A stretch of 64,000 nucleotides of DNA from Roseburia zhanii (lineage in GTDB: Bacteria > Bacillota > Clostridia > Lachnospirales > Lachnospiraceae). Position numbers and translations under genes: made by a program. The stretch is taken from contig NZ_JACOPH010000001.1 of the NCBI RefSeq assembly GCF_014287635.1, positions 620,001-684,000 of the forward strand. Reading direction: 5' to 3'. Positions 43,915-51,860 of the stretch are shown piece after piece (within the stretch, counting starts at the first letter, position 1; each line of letters begins with the position of its first letter). A model generated the notes under the pieces. The model was not told the origin of the DNA, did not search any database, and saw nothing but the letters and a program-made list of their open reading frames with translations.

Positions 43915-44898
43915 ATGTCAGTTATCTATATAAAAGAACAAGGGGCATACCTACAGTTGCGTGGTGGCAGGTTAGTTGTAACAAAAGGAACTCAGCAGCT
44001 TTTAGAATATCCATTGTTAAATCTTGATAATGTAGTATGTTTTGGAAAAATACAGATTACAACACAATTACTTCATCGTTTATTAGAAGATGGAATAGAT
44101 GTCAGTTATTTTTCATACAATGGCAGATATTTAGGGCATACCTGTTCGGAAACATCAAAAAATATTTTTCTTCGTTTTTCGCAATATGAATATTATCAGA
44201 ATCTTGATAAAAGGCTTGCATTTGCAAGAGTGATCGTTGAAAACAAAATTTATAATCAGATAGCAGTAATAAAAAAATACCGTTTTGATAAGGATGCATA
44301 TGATCCTAAGCATGATCTTGCACAGATGATGAAACTAGCACAGTCACTATCTCAAAAGCAAACAGATAATGAAATTATGGGAATAGAAGGACTTAGCAGA
44401 AATATTTACTTTGGTTGTTTTAAACATATGTTAAAGTGCGAGATTATATTCGAAAACAGAAACCGTCGTCCACCGAAAGATCCGGTGAATGCGATCCTAA
44501 GTCTTGCCTATACATTCCTTACAAAAGATATGTGTACGTTACTTGACAGCGAATCGTTTGAAACATATTTAGGTTTTTTACATGGAATCCGGTATGGAAG
44601 AAAATCTTTAGCATTAGATATGATTGAAGAATGGCGGCAGCCGATTGTGGACTGGCTGGTGATCAGACTGTTTAACTTAAAAATTTTATCACAGAGTGAT
44701 TTTGTAGATGTGGAACCTGAGGGAATTCATCTGACAGAAGATGGATTTAAAAAATTTTGTCAGGAATACGAAAAATATATGAATGCACCATGTATCAATG
44801 GTAAAAGTTTTCGCATTTTAATGAAACAGCAGGTAGCAAAACTAAAGAAAGGATTGCAGGAGGGAACAATGTACACTCATTTTAGGTATGATGGATGA
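43915..44898 (+). CDS. cas1: Cas1 integrase
   Basis: 327 residues; AGAAGGTG precedes the ATG. The N-terminal beta domain runs to about residue 80. The helical catalytic domain has the metal ligands E158 (MGIEGLSRN), H223 (LGFLHGIRYGRKSLALD) and E238, and the family motif RRPPKDPVNAILSLAYT at 185-200. It joins new spacers into the arrays with Cas2. It overlaps cas2 by four bases. There is no fusion to a reverse transcriptase, unlike many RT-Cas1 systems; here the RT is a separate gene after cas2. Confidence 0.95.
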   Translation: MSVIYIKEQGAYLQLRGGRLVVTKGTQQLLEYPLLNLDNVVCFGKIQITTQLLHRLLEDGIDVSYFSYNGRYLGHTCSETSKNIFLRFSQYEYYQNLDKRLAFARVIVENKIYNQIAVIKKYRFDKDAYDPKHDLAQMMKLAQSLSQKQTDNEIMGIEGLSRNIYFGCFKHMLKCEIIFENRNRRPPKDPVNAILSLAYTFLTKDMCTLLDSESFETYLGFLHGIRYGRKSLALDMIEEWRQPIVDWLVIRLFNLKILSQSDFVDVEPEGIHLTEDGFKKFCQEYEKYMNAPCINGKSFRILMKQQVAKLKKGLQEGTMYTHFRYDG

Positions 44899-45188
44899 AA
44901 ACATTTTATGTGATTAGTTACGATGTTGTCAATGATAGAAAACGAAGAAAAATTTCTAAAATATTAGAAGGATATGGAAAAAGAGTGCAATACAGTGTGT
45001 TTGAAAGCATTTTGGCCAGATCAGATTTTACAAAAATGTACCATGAATTATTAGCAGTTGATATTGATGCAGAAACGGACAGTATTTATTTTTATTCCAT
45101 TTGTTCTAATTGTGAGAAAAAGAAAGTAGTCATAGGTCGTAAACGGGAGTATTTAGAAATCAATGATGCAGCAGTTATTGTTCTTTAA
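44895..45188 (+). CDS. cas2: Cas2
   Basis: 97 residues, ferredoxin-like fold: MKTFYVISYDVVNDRKRRKI with the conserved Asp10, and YGKRVQYSVFESIL. It forms the scaffold of the Cas1-Cas2 integration complex. The ATG overlaps the cas1 stop region. The stop is followed after 14 bases by the start of the split RT-primase gene, whose ribosome binding site AAAGGAGG begins just after the stop. Confidence 0.95.
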   Translation: MKTFYVISYDVVNDRKRRKISKILEGYGKRVQYSVFESILARSDFTKMYHELLAVDIDAETDSIYFYSICSNCEKKKVVIGRKREYLEINDAAVIVL

Positions 45189-45202
45189 AGGAGGTAGATT
45201 TT

Positions 45203-45423
45203 ATGGAGTTGTACGGCACACTATGTGAAATGAAAACACTTTATCAGGCGTGGAATAAAGTACGCAAAAATCATTCTTCTGCGGGGTAGATCATGTTACA
45301 GTTGAGGAGTTTGAAAGTAATAAAAAAGTTTATTTAAAGCAATTGGCGATTGAATTACAGGAACAGCGATATAATACAAAACCAGCAAAAATGGTAACAA
45401 TTACGCAGGAAAACAAGGAGCGT
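45203..45423 (+). pseudogene. N-terminal piece of the RT-primase gene (frameshifted, split by element)
   Basis: ATG 45203, six bases after AAAGGAGGTAG. It reads MELYGTLCEMKTLYQAWNKV, RKNHSSAG and stops at TAG 45287. One base further back in phase the reading continues VDHVTVEEFESNKKVYLKQL, AIELQEQRYNTKPAKMVTIT, QENKER, exactly the N-terminal RT region (L-x-x-AW-x-K-V-x-K-N...G-V-D-x-V-T-x-E-x-F). Adding one G to the run at 45283-45286 would restore one frame. After CGT 45423 the mobile element begins. This piece carries the RT0/RT1 region missing from the downstream ORF at 54102. Confidence 0.85.
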
Positions 45424-45480
45424 GAAGTTATATGCTATGAAAGGGGGATAAGAAATCGCCCATAGAAAGGAGAAATCATA

Positions 45481-47352
45481 ATGAAAGCAAGGAAAACTGA
45501 TAAAGGCAAGATAACCGCATTATATGAGCGGTTGAGCCGCGACGACGACCTCACAGGCGACAGCAACAGCATAATCAATCAAAAGAAACTGCTTGAAGAT
45601 TATGCAAGGGAACATGGCTTTACGAATTGCGTCCACTTTACCGATGACGGCTGGTCTGGGGCAAACTTCGAGCGTCCGAACTGGAAACGCATGATTGCGG
45701 GAATTGAAAGCGGCGAAATCGGCTATGTACTGGTAAAGGATTTAAGTCGTGTCGGCAGAGATTATCTGCAAGTGGGATTTTACACAGAAGTCATGTTCAA
45801 GGAGCGGGGCGTCCGTTTTATTGCCATAGCAAACGGAGTTGACAGCGACAAGCGCGAAAGCAGCGAGTTTGCCCCGTTTTTGAATATTATGAACGAATGG
45901 TATGTGCGTGATAGCAGCCGAAAAATAACAAGCGTTCTCCACGCAAGAGGAATGTCCGGCAAGCATACAAACAGCCATTGTATTTATGGCTATAAGAAAG
46001 ACCCTAATGACAAAGACCACTGGATTATCGACGAGGAAGCCGCCGAGGTAGTACGCCGGATTTACCGTATGGCGTTGGAGAGCAAAGGCCCGTATGAAAT
46101 TGCCCGTATCCTTGCTTTGGAAAAGGTTGAAAGACCGTCCTATTATCTTGCACAGCGCGGCGTGGGGAAACATCAGTCTAATTTTAACCCCGCTGAACGG
46201 TACACATGGCGTGGCGGCACAGTTGCCGATATTCTATCCAAGCCGGAGTATATGGGGCATACAGTAAACTTCCGCACCTATAAAGAAAGCTACAAAGACA
46301 AACGCTCCAGAATGACACCCAAAGAGGATTTAGTCATTTTTGAAAATACGCAGGAAGCTATTATTGACAAGGAAACATGGGAGCGCGTCCAGAGCTTGCG
46401 GAAAACGATACGCCGGACGGACACCATAGGCGCGGCAAATCCTTTAACGGGCTTGATGTTTTGCGCGGATTGCGGGGCTAAGATGTATAACCACAGGGGC
46501 GGGGCTGGACTGGCGCGGGACTGGGCGGGGCGACCCAACGGCAGGAAGCGTCCAGAACGCGACGAGTACAACTGTTCCCGTTATGATTTAGGCAACCAGC
46601 ACTATAATAGATACTGCACGACGCACCTTATCCGCACAGCCGTTGTAAATGAGCTTCTGCTTGAAGCTATCAAGGAAGTATGCGACTACGCGCTGAACAA
46701 TGAAGCGGCATTTATGGAGCAGGTCTGCTCTGCTTCCAGCGAGCGGCAGGTGAAAGCGGCAAAGGCAATCCGGCAGAGAAAACAGCGCAGCGAGAAACGA
46801 GCCGACGAATTGAGCCGCTTAATCCGCAAGCTCTATGAGGACAATGTAAACGGCAGACTTTCTGATAAGCTCTTTGAACAAATGCTGCATGATTTTGAAG
46901 CGGAGTTAGAGAGTTTAACCGAGAGCGTTACCCAAGACGAGCAGGAGCTTGACCGTATAAGCCGGGAAACCGTCAACGCTGAAAAATTCCTTGCCCTTGT
47001 CAAAAAATATACGGATTTTTCCGAGCTTACCCCCGCCATGATAAATGAATTTGTTGAAAAAATCCTTGTCCACCAAGCCGAGGGAAAAGGGGCGAGCCGC
47101 ACACAGGAGGTTGAGATTTTCTTTAACTTTGTCGGCAAGGTAGAAATCCCCCATGAGGAAATCGTACTGACAGAGGAAGAAAAAGCGGCATTGGCAGAGC
47201 AGGAACGGCGCAGAGCAAAAAAAGCCGAATACAACCGCCGATATATGGAGAAAAAACGCAGACAATGGAGAGAACAGTGGGAACGGGAGCAGGAGCAAAA
47301 GCCCCATAAACTTCCCCCTGTCGCAGACGAGAAAGGAGAAAAGAGCGCATGA
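45481..47352 (+). CDS. tnpX: Large serine recombinase (TnpX-like)
   Basis: 623 residues with AAAGGAG before ATG 45481. The N-terminal catalytic domain holds TALYERLSRDDDLTGDSNSI, with the catalytic serine in that segment, VLVKDLSRVGRDYLQVGFYT and the RDSSRKI region. A recombinase domain (KDPNDKDHWIIDEEAAEVVR) and a zinc-ribbon (MFCADCGAKMY...CSRY) follow, then a long coiled coil and a basic C-terminus (RRAKKAEYNRRYMEKKRRQW). It excises and inserts the element using a two-base core. It is the first gene from the left end, as TnpX is placed to act on both ends. Confidence 0.93.
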   Translation: MKARKTDKGKITALYERLSRDDDLTGDSNSIINQKKLLEDYAREHGFTNCVHFTDDGWSGANFERPNWKRMIAGIESGEIGYVLVKDLSRVGRDYLQVGFYTEVMFKERGVRFIAIANGVDSDKRESSEFAPFLNIMNEWYVRDSSRKITSVLHARGMSGKHTNSHCIYGYKKDPNDKDHWIIDEEAAEVVRRIYRMALESKGPYEIARILALEKVERPSYYLAQRGVGKHQSNFNPAERYTWRGGTVADILSKPEYMGHTVNFRTYKESYKDKRSRMTPKEDLVIFENTQEAIIDKETWERVQSLRKTIRRTDTIGAANPLTGLMFCADCGAKMYNHRGGAGLARDWAGRPNGRKRPERDEYNCSRYDLGNQHYNRYCTTHLIRTAVVNELLLEAIKEVCDYALNNEAAFMEQVCSASSERQVKAAKAIRQRKQRSEKRADELSRLIRKLYEDNVNGRLSDKLFEQMLHDFEAELESLTESVTQDEQELDRISRETVNAEKFLALVKKYTDFSELTPAMINEFVEKILVHQAEGKGASRTQEVEIFFNFVGKVEIPHEEIVLTEEEKAALAEQERRRAKKAEYNRRYMEKKRRQWREQWEREQEQKPHKLPPVADEKGEKSA

Positions 47353-47675
47353 GAAGATTGATTGACAACGGTACTACTTCACCCGCCAGACCGCCCTATA
47401 TCGGGCATTATGGACACTTGCGGAAAGCCTATCTTGAGGGCTACCGCCCCGATCTCTACACCGCCCTTGTTGCCAGTGAAAAACTGTATGAGCATTGTGC
47501 GGAGATTGACGCAGCCGCGCGGAGCCTGATTGACCTTATCATGCCGGAGCTTGCCAAGAGCGCGGGAGCCACCGAGGAATTGAAAGCCGCCGCGCCTATG
47601 AAGTGGGTAGGGCTGATGAACGCTTGCAAGGCACAGGCAGAAGAAATCGTAAAATATGAGCTAATCTATGCTTGA
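47349..47675 (+). CDS. tnpV: TnpV family transposon protein
   Basis: 108 residues; its ATG overlaps the recombinase stop. YIGHYGHLRKAYLEGYRPDL, YTALVASEKLYEHCAEIDAA and the end EEIVKYELIYA match the TnpV family. It is distant from the AT-rich copies at 6840 and 10017. Its role in transposition is not established. Confidence 0.8.
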   Translation: MRRLIDNGTTSPARPPYIGHYGHLRKAYLEGYRPDLYTALVASEKLYEHCAEIDAAARSLIDLIMPELAKSAGATEELKAAAPMKWVGLMNACKAQAEEIVKYELIYA

Positions 47676-47712
47676 CAGTCAAGAGCCGGAAAAAACAGAA
47701 ATCTTGCGATAA

Positions 47713-47752
47713 CAGCCGCCCTGACGATACACTCCCCGTCCGGGCGGTTTCT
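47713..47752 (+). terminator. Terminator inside the element
   Basis: CCGCCC near 47719-47724 pairs with GGGCGG near 47743-47748, followed by TTTCTATTTG. A nearby direct repeat AGTCAAGAGCCGG occurs at ~47684 and ~47778, and CCCCTATTGCGTAACAGGGG (about 47809-47828) forms another hairpin before the next gene. Confidence 0.6.
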
Positions 47753-47845
47753 ATTTGAAAATCCTCATTTTCCCCAAGTCAAGAGCCGGGAAAAACACCC
47801 GAAAAATGCCCCTATTGCGTAACAGGGGCGCAGAAAGGAGAGTTT

Positions 47846-48160
47846 ATGAGAACAGGGCTGACAAAGCAGGAAAAGACCACCGATATATGGTTTGACGAGA
47901 AAGACCCGCTGATCTATATCCGCACCCACAACACCGACTTAAAGAAGCGGCTTGCCGCCTACGCCGGACAGCACCCCGACCAGTGCCGCCAGACTGACGC
48001 AGACCCGGACACTGGCTGCATGGAGTTTGAAATCCGCAAGGGGCGGTTCTCTTTCCGTCTGACCGCCCCATACAACAAGGAACGCCGCAGGGCGGCAAGC
48101 GAAGCGGCAAAGAAACATTCCGGCAACTTGACACACCCTATTCAAAAAGATGTGCTATAA
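47846..48160 (+). CDS. Small conserved element protein, unknown function
   Basis: 104 residues; GAAAGGAG precedes ATG 47846. It reads TTDIWFDEKDPLIYIRTHNT, DLKKRLAAYAGQHPDQCRQT and ends basic. Such a gene is a regular member of Tn4451-like elements in Clostridia, but I know no function. It has no membrane segment or cysteine motif. Confidence 0.6.
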   Translation: MRTGLTKQEKTTDIWFDEKDPLIYIRTHNTDLKKRLAAYAGQHPDQCRQTDADPDTGCMEFEIRKGRFSFRLTAPYNKERRRAASEAAKKHSGNLTHPIQKDVL

Positions 48161-48161
48161 T
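48152..48161 (+). promoter_or_regulatory. Extended -10 promoter for the sigma-factor gene
   Basis: TGTGCTATAAT, with TGC directly before TATAAT (48156-48161), is an extended -10. TTGACA at 48128 is 22 bases away, too far for a normal -35. The leader is 84 bases and ends with AAAGGAGGCGG. Confidence 0.5.
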
Positions 48162-48244
48162 TTTTTTGAAAAAGTTTCGGATTAGATGTAGTATTTGCCG
48201 CTGAAACCGTAGTACATAGGTGAAGCCCGAAAGGAGGCGGTGAG

Positions 48245-48805
48245 ATGATAGACGACGAAAAAATCATAGAAATGTTTTTTGGACGTTCAGAACAAGGCAT
48301 ACGAGAGCTGGATATAAAATACGGAAAGGTCTGCCACAATCTTTCCTACCATATCGTAGGCAGCAGACAAGACGCGGAGGAATGTGTAAACGACGCTTAT
48401 TTAGGCGCATGGAACGCCATTCCCCCGGCACGACCTAACCCGCTGCTATCTTATCTTGTTAAAATCGTTCGGAACATTTCACTCAAAATCTATTGGAGAA
48501 AGGAGGCAGCCAAACGGAGCAGCCATTACACGATTGCTTTGGAAGAAATTGAAGCCTGTATAGCAGCCCCGAATACAGTAGAAGCAGAAATCGAAGCCAA
48601 AGAGTTAGCCCGTATCATTGAAGCATTTTTAGACACGCTGACTACCGAAAACCGCGTTATTTTCATGCGCCGCTATTGGTTTTCCGACAGCTATAAGGAC
48701 ATAGCCGAGTTTATGGGGCTTTCAGAAAAAAACATTTCTGTCCGGCTGACCCGTATCCGCGAGAAGATGAAGCAATATTTGATTGAAAGAGAGGTATTCG
48801 TATGA
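48245..48805 (+). CDS. ECF-type RNA polymerase sigma factor
   Basis: 186 residues. Region 2 (IKYGKVCHNLSYHIVGSRQD, AEECVNDAYLGAWNAIPPAR, PLLSYLVKIVRNISLKIYW) and region 4 (FMRRYWFSDSYKDIAEFMGL, SEKNISVRLTRIREKMKQYL) are clear. It overlaps the next gene by four bases (ATGA). ECF factors on mobile elements usually respond to cell-envelope stress or control cargo; the target promoters are unknown. Confidence 0.88.
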   Translation: MIDDEKIIEMFFGRSEQGIRELDIKYGKVCHNLSYHIVGSRQDAEECVNDAYLGAWNAIPPARPNPLLSYLVKIVRNISLKIYWRKEAAKRSSHYTIALEEIEACIAAPNTVEAEIEAKELARIIEAFLDTLTTENRVIFMRRYWFSDSYKDIAEFMGLSEKNISVRLTRIREKMKQYLIEREVFV

Positions 48806-49650
48806 ATGCAAAGAAGTTTTCCGACGCTATGAGCGAGCTTGACACAAAATATGTCAATGAAGCTCTCAACTACAAGAAGAAAGCCAAAAAGCCCATTTGG
48901 GTAAAGTGGGGGGCTATTGCAGCTTGCTTGTGCTTGATGATACCATTGACCGCATTTGCCGTTGATATAATTCAATATAATGCAGCGGTTGATTATCTCA
49001 ATTCTCTCGGCATTGCTGTTGAAGATTTGAGCGACTATTCTCATAAAGAAATAAAAGAAGCTGCAAAAACGATTGACGCAGGAGAAAGTAACCCGTTGAC
49101 TGAAGAAATCCTTAGTCTAATACCAGAAAACAAAAAACCGCTCGATACACCGACGCAGGTAACATCTGAGCAAATTAAAGAACTAACACCGACCATGACA
49201 AGAGAAGATGTTCTTTCTCTTTTAGGTGACACACAAGATGTTGGCTCAGGCATTTATATATATCTTTACGAAGTAGACCAACAATACCTGCTGCGTATTC
49301 CTTTTGCAAGCGATGAAGCACAATTAGGTGTAACAGGAGAAGATTTGCTAAAGGCATTGGTTCCCATTTCTGGAGATATTGCTCCTATGGTCTATGTAAA
49401 TGATACGCTTTATCAAATCGTTGACTCTCAACCCAACTTCGCAGATGAAAAAAGTTCTTTCAATTTGTTAGGAAAAATCGAAAGCACAGTTAGTTCTTCG
49501 GAAGAACCAAAAGAAAATTTCCAAGCAAATGATGATATTGTAGGGGCTGCGGTTTATCAGTACGGCGATAACATTGTCGTTGAGTTTGAGGGAAAATACT
49601 GGTTATATGAACACTATCATAACACAGACTTTGACGGAAACTCAGACTGA
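48802..49650 (+). CDS. Single-pass membrane protein, likely anti-sigma partner
   Basis: 282 residues. The cytoplasmic N-terminus (MNAKKFSDAMSELDTKYVNE) is followed by one membrane helix (WGAIAACLCLMIPLTAFAV, about 35-53) and an extracellular domain without recognised motifs. The layout directly after a sigma gene, with overlapping codons, is that of an anti-sigma factor holding the sigma factor at the membrane. Codon use here is more AT-rich than in the rest of the element, so the sigma/anti-sigma pair may have joined separately. Confidence 0.65.
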   Translation: MNAKKFSDAMSELDTKYVNEALNYKKKAKKPIWVKWGAIAACLCLMIPLTAFAVDIIQYNAAVDYLNSLGIAVEDLSDYSHKEIKEAAKTIDAGESNPLTEEILSLIPENKKPLDTPTQVTSEQIKELTPTMTREDVLSLLGDTQDVGSGIYIYLYEVDQQYLLRIPFASDEAQLGVTGEDLLKALVPISGDIAPMVYVNDTLYQIVDSQPNFADEKSSFNLLGKIESTVSSSEEPKENFQANDDIVGAAVYQYGDNIVVEFEGKYWLYEHYHNTDFDGNSD

Positions 49651-49802
49651 TATGTCCCACGCCCAAACAAGCCATACTTCTGATGAAAAAGTATCCGAAC
49701 AAAACCTTCTTGCAAAGTAAATAAGTTTTCTATTTTACAAGGGCAGCCGAGAAAATCGACTGTCCTTTTTCTATGCTTATGAGCAGAAAGGAGCGCCCAA
49801 CC

Positions 49803-50099
49803 ATGACAAAGCCAAGAGAGAAAACCCGTGAGGAGCTGCAAGCCGAGATTGAGGACGGAAAGAAGAAAATCCGGCAGCTTGAGAACCGGGAGAAAATCAT
49901 CAAGCAGAAGCTATCCGTCGAGGAACGCAAGGCGAGAAACCACAGGCTTTGCAAGCGCGGCGGCTTCATGGAAAGCCTTGTGCCGGAGCTTATTGCCATG
50001 CCGGACGAGGATGCGCAGACCTTTTTCCGGCTTGCCCTGACGAGCGAGCCAGCACAGGAGTTTTTGAAAAAACGAGCCGAGGACGGGAACACAGAATAA
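49803..50099 (+). CDS. DUF3847 family element protein
   Basis: 98 residues from ATG 49803 (AAAGGAG upstream; the in-frame ATG 49773 has no such site). TKPREKTREELQAEIEDGKK, KIRQLENREKIIKQKLSVEE and RKARNHRLCKRGGFMESLVP match DUF3847, a small helical protein that normally precedes the MobA/MobL gene on mobilizable elements. It may help the relaxase at oriT. Confidence 0.8.
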   Translation: MTKPREKTREELQAEIEDGKKKIRQLENREKIIKQKLSVEERKARNHRLCKRGGFMESLVPELIAMPDEDAQTFFRLALTSEPAQEFLKKRAEDGNTE

Positions 50100-50104
50100 T
50101 CCCT

Positions 50105-50329
50105 TTGGAACAAAGGGCGCACTTATACACCCTTGCGGGCGTGTGCGCTCTGCCGAGGGCTTATCTCCGCACAGGGAGAGTTCCCCGCGCTCCGATATGG
50201 CGGCTTTGCCGCAACAAGGGGCTGCACCCCTTGCGCCGCTTCGCGGCTATCCCTGCACACCCACAAAAACAGTACACCCGCCGTTGGCGTCTGTACCATT
50301 TTTGCGGGTTTTATTATCCTATCCGGGAG
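50105..50329 (+). other. Candidate oriT region upstream of the relaxase
   Basis: This 225-base gap holds closely packed hairpins: GGCGGCTTTGCCGC (about 50199-50212), GGGGCTGCACCCC (about 50218-50230) and GCCGCTTCGCGGC (about 50234-50246). It sits between DUF3847 and the relaxase start, the usual place for the transfer origin in MobA/MobL elements. The nick site cannot be named. Confidence 0.5.
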
Positions 50330-51844
50330 GTGATACCCATAGCCATTTACCATTGGAACATCGGCATTGTGAGCCGGGGGAAAGGCAAATCAGCCGTTGC
50401 CGCTGCCGCCTACCGAAGCGGCGAAAAGCTGACAAACGAATGGGACGGAATGACCCACGACTACACCCGCAAAGGCGGTGTTGTCCATACAGAAATCATG
50501 CTGCCGCTCCATGCCCCGCCCTCTTTCTCTGACCGTTCAACCTTGTGGAACAGCGTGGAGCTTTACGAGAAAGCCGGGAACGCCCAGCTTGCCAGAGAGA
50601 TTGACGCGGCACTCCCCATAGAATTATCCAGAGAGGAACAGATCCGGCTTGTCCGGGAATACTGTTCCTCTCAATTTGTTTCCAGAGGAATGTGCGTTGA
50701 TTATGCCATTCACGACACCGACAGCGGCAACCCCCATTGTCATATCATGCTGACTATGCGCCCCCTTGACGAGCGCGGCACATGGGCAGCGAAATCCAAA
50801 AAGGAATATGACCTTGACGAGAACGGCGAGCGTATCCGCTTGCCAAGCGGCAGATACAAAACCCACAAAGTTGACCTTACAGGCTGGAACGACAAGGACA
50901 ACACCCTCTTGTGGCGCAGGGCATGGGCTGACTATACCAACGACTTTTTGGAGAGGAACGGAAGCCCGGAGCGTATCGACCACCGCAGCAACGCCGAGCG
51001 CGGCATAGACGAAATACCCACCGTCCACATGGGCGTGGCGGCTTGCCAGATGGAGAAGAAAGGTATCGCCACCGAGAAAGGCGAACTGAACCGCAGTATT
51101 CAAAAGACAAACCGCCTTATCCGGGAAATCCGGGCGCAGATTAGCAAGCTCAAGGAATGGATTGCCGACCTGTTCAAAGCGCGGGAAACCGCCCCAGAAC
51201 AGCCGCCGCAATCTCCCAACCTTGCAAATCTGTTGATGAAGTATTTGAGCGTTCAGAGAGAAAAGAGCCGGAAGTATTCGCAGAGTTGGCAACAACAGCA
51301 CACAGCCGATGAACTGAAAACCATAGCGGCAGCGGTCAACTATCTTTCCGAGCATGGTATCTCTAATCTTGACGAGCTGGACGCTTCTCTTTCCTCTGTC
51401 AGTGATAGAGCCTATTCAATCCGGGAGGGAATGAAAACCGCCGAGGAACGCATGAAGAAGCTGCAAAAGCTAATTGAATACGGGAAGAACTATACAGAGT
51501 ACAAGCCCATTCACGATGAGCTGAAAAAGCTGCAAAACGGCTGGACAAACAAGCGCGACAAGTACGAGGAAGCCCACCGCGCCGAGCTGACCCTATGGAA
51601 CGCAGCAAGCCGCTATCTCCATGCAAATCTGCCGAAAGGAACAAAGACCTTGCCTATTGCGGAATGGGAACAGGAATATGCTGACCTCAAAACACAGAGG
51701 GACAGCGATTATACCAAACTGAAAGATACCCGCACCAATGTTTCAGAGCTTCAAAAAATCCGCAAATGCGTGGATATTGCACTCCGCGCCGACCAACCGG
51801 AGCAGGCGCAGACCCACACCAAGCGGCACGAATTAGACCGCTGA
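50330..51844 (+). CDS. MobA/MobL family relaxase
   Basis: About 504 residues. I place the start at GTG 50330 or ATA 50339 because GGGAGG lies just before and the family begins IAIYHWNIGIVSRGKGKSAV, then AAAAYRSGEKL; the long upstream extension of the frame covers the oriT region and is not coding. Relaxase motifs: the N-terminal tyrosine region, and the metal-binding HDTDSGNPHCHIMLTMRPL (HxDxxNxHxHI). The C-terminus is a long coiled coil. It nicks oriT and leads the strand into a recipient with conjugation machinery supplied by another element. Confidence 0.88.
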   Translation: MIPIAIYHWNIGIVSRGKGKSAVAAAAYRSGEKLTNEWDGMTHDYTRKGGVVHTEIMLPLHAPPSFSDRSTLWNSVELYEKAGNAQLAREIDAALPIELSREEQIRLVREYCSSQFVSRGMCVDYAIHDTDSGNPHCHIMLTMRPLDERGTWAAKSKKEYDLDENGERIRLPSGRYKTHKVDLTGWNDKDNTLLWRRAWADYTNDFLERNGSPERIDHRSNAERGIDEIPTVHMGVAACQMEKKGIATEKGELNRSIQKTNRLIREIRAQISKLKEWIADLFKARETAPEQPPQSPNLANLLMKYLSVQREKSRKYSQSWQQQHTADELKTIAAAVNYLSEHGISNLDELDASLSSVSDRAYSIREGMKTAEERMKKLQKLIEYGKNYTEYKPIHDELKKLQNGWTNKRDKYEEAHRAELTLWNAASRYLHANLPKGTKTLPIAEWEQEYADLKTQRDSDYTKLKDTRTNVSELQKIRKCVDIALRADQPEQAQTHTKRHELDR

Positions 51845-51860
51845 AAGGAGTTGAACTTTT

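Noticed and set aside
49949-50329. N-terminal extension of the relaxase frame to 49949
   Set aside because: It overlaps DUF3847 and the hairpin-rich oriT region, and MobA/MobL proteins start at IAIYHW.
50624-51355. 243-codon minus-strand frame inside the relaxase
   Set aside because: It is a shadow frame in a GC-rich gene whose plus-strand product is clearly recognised.
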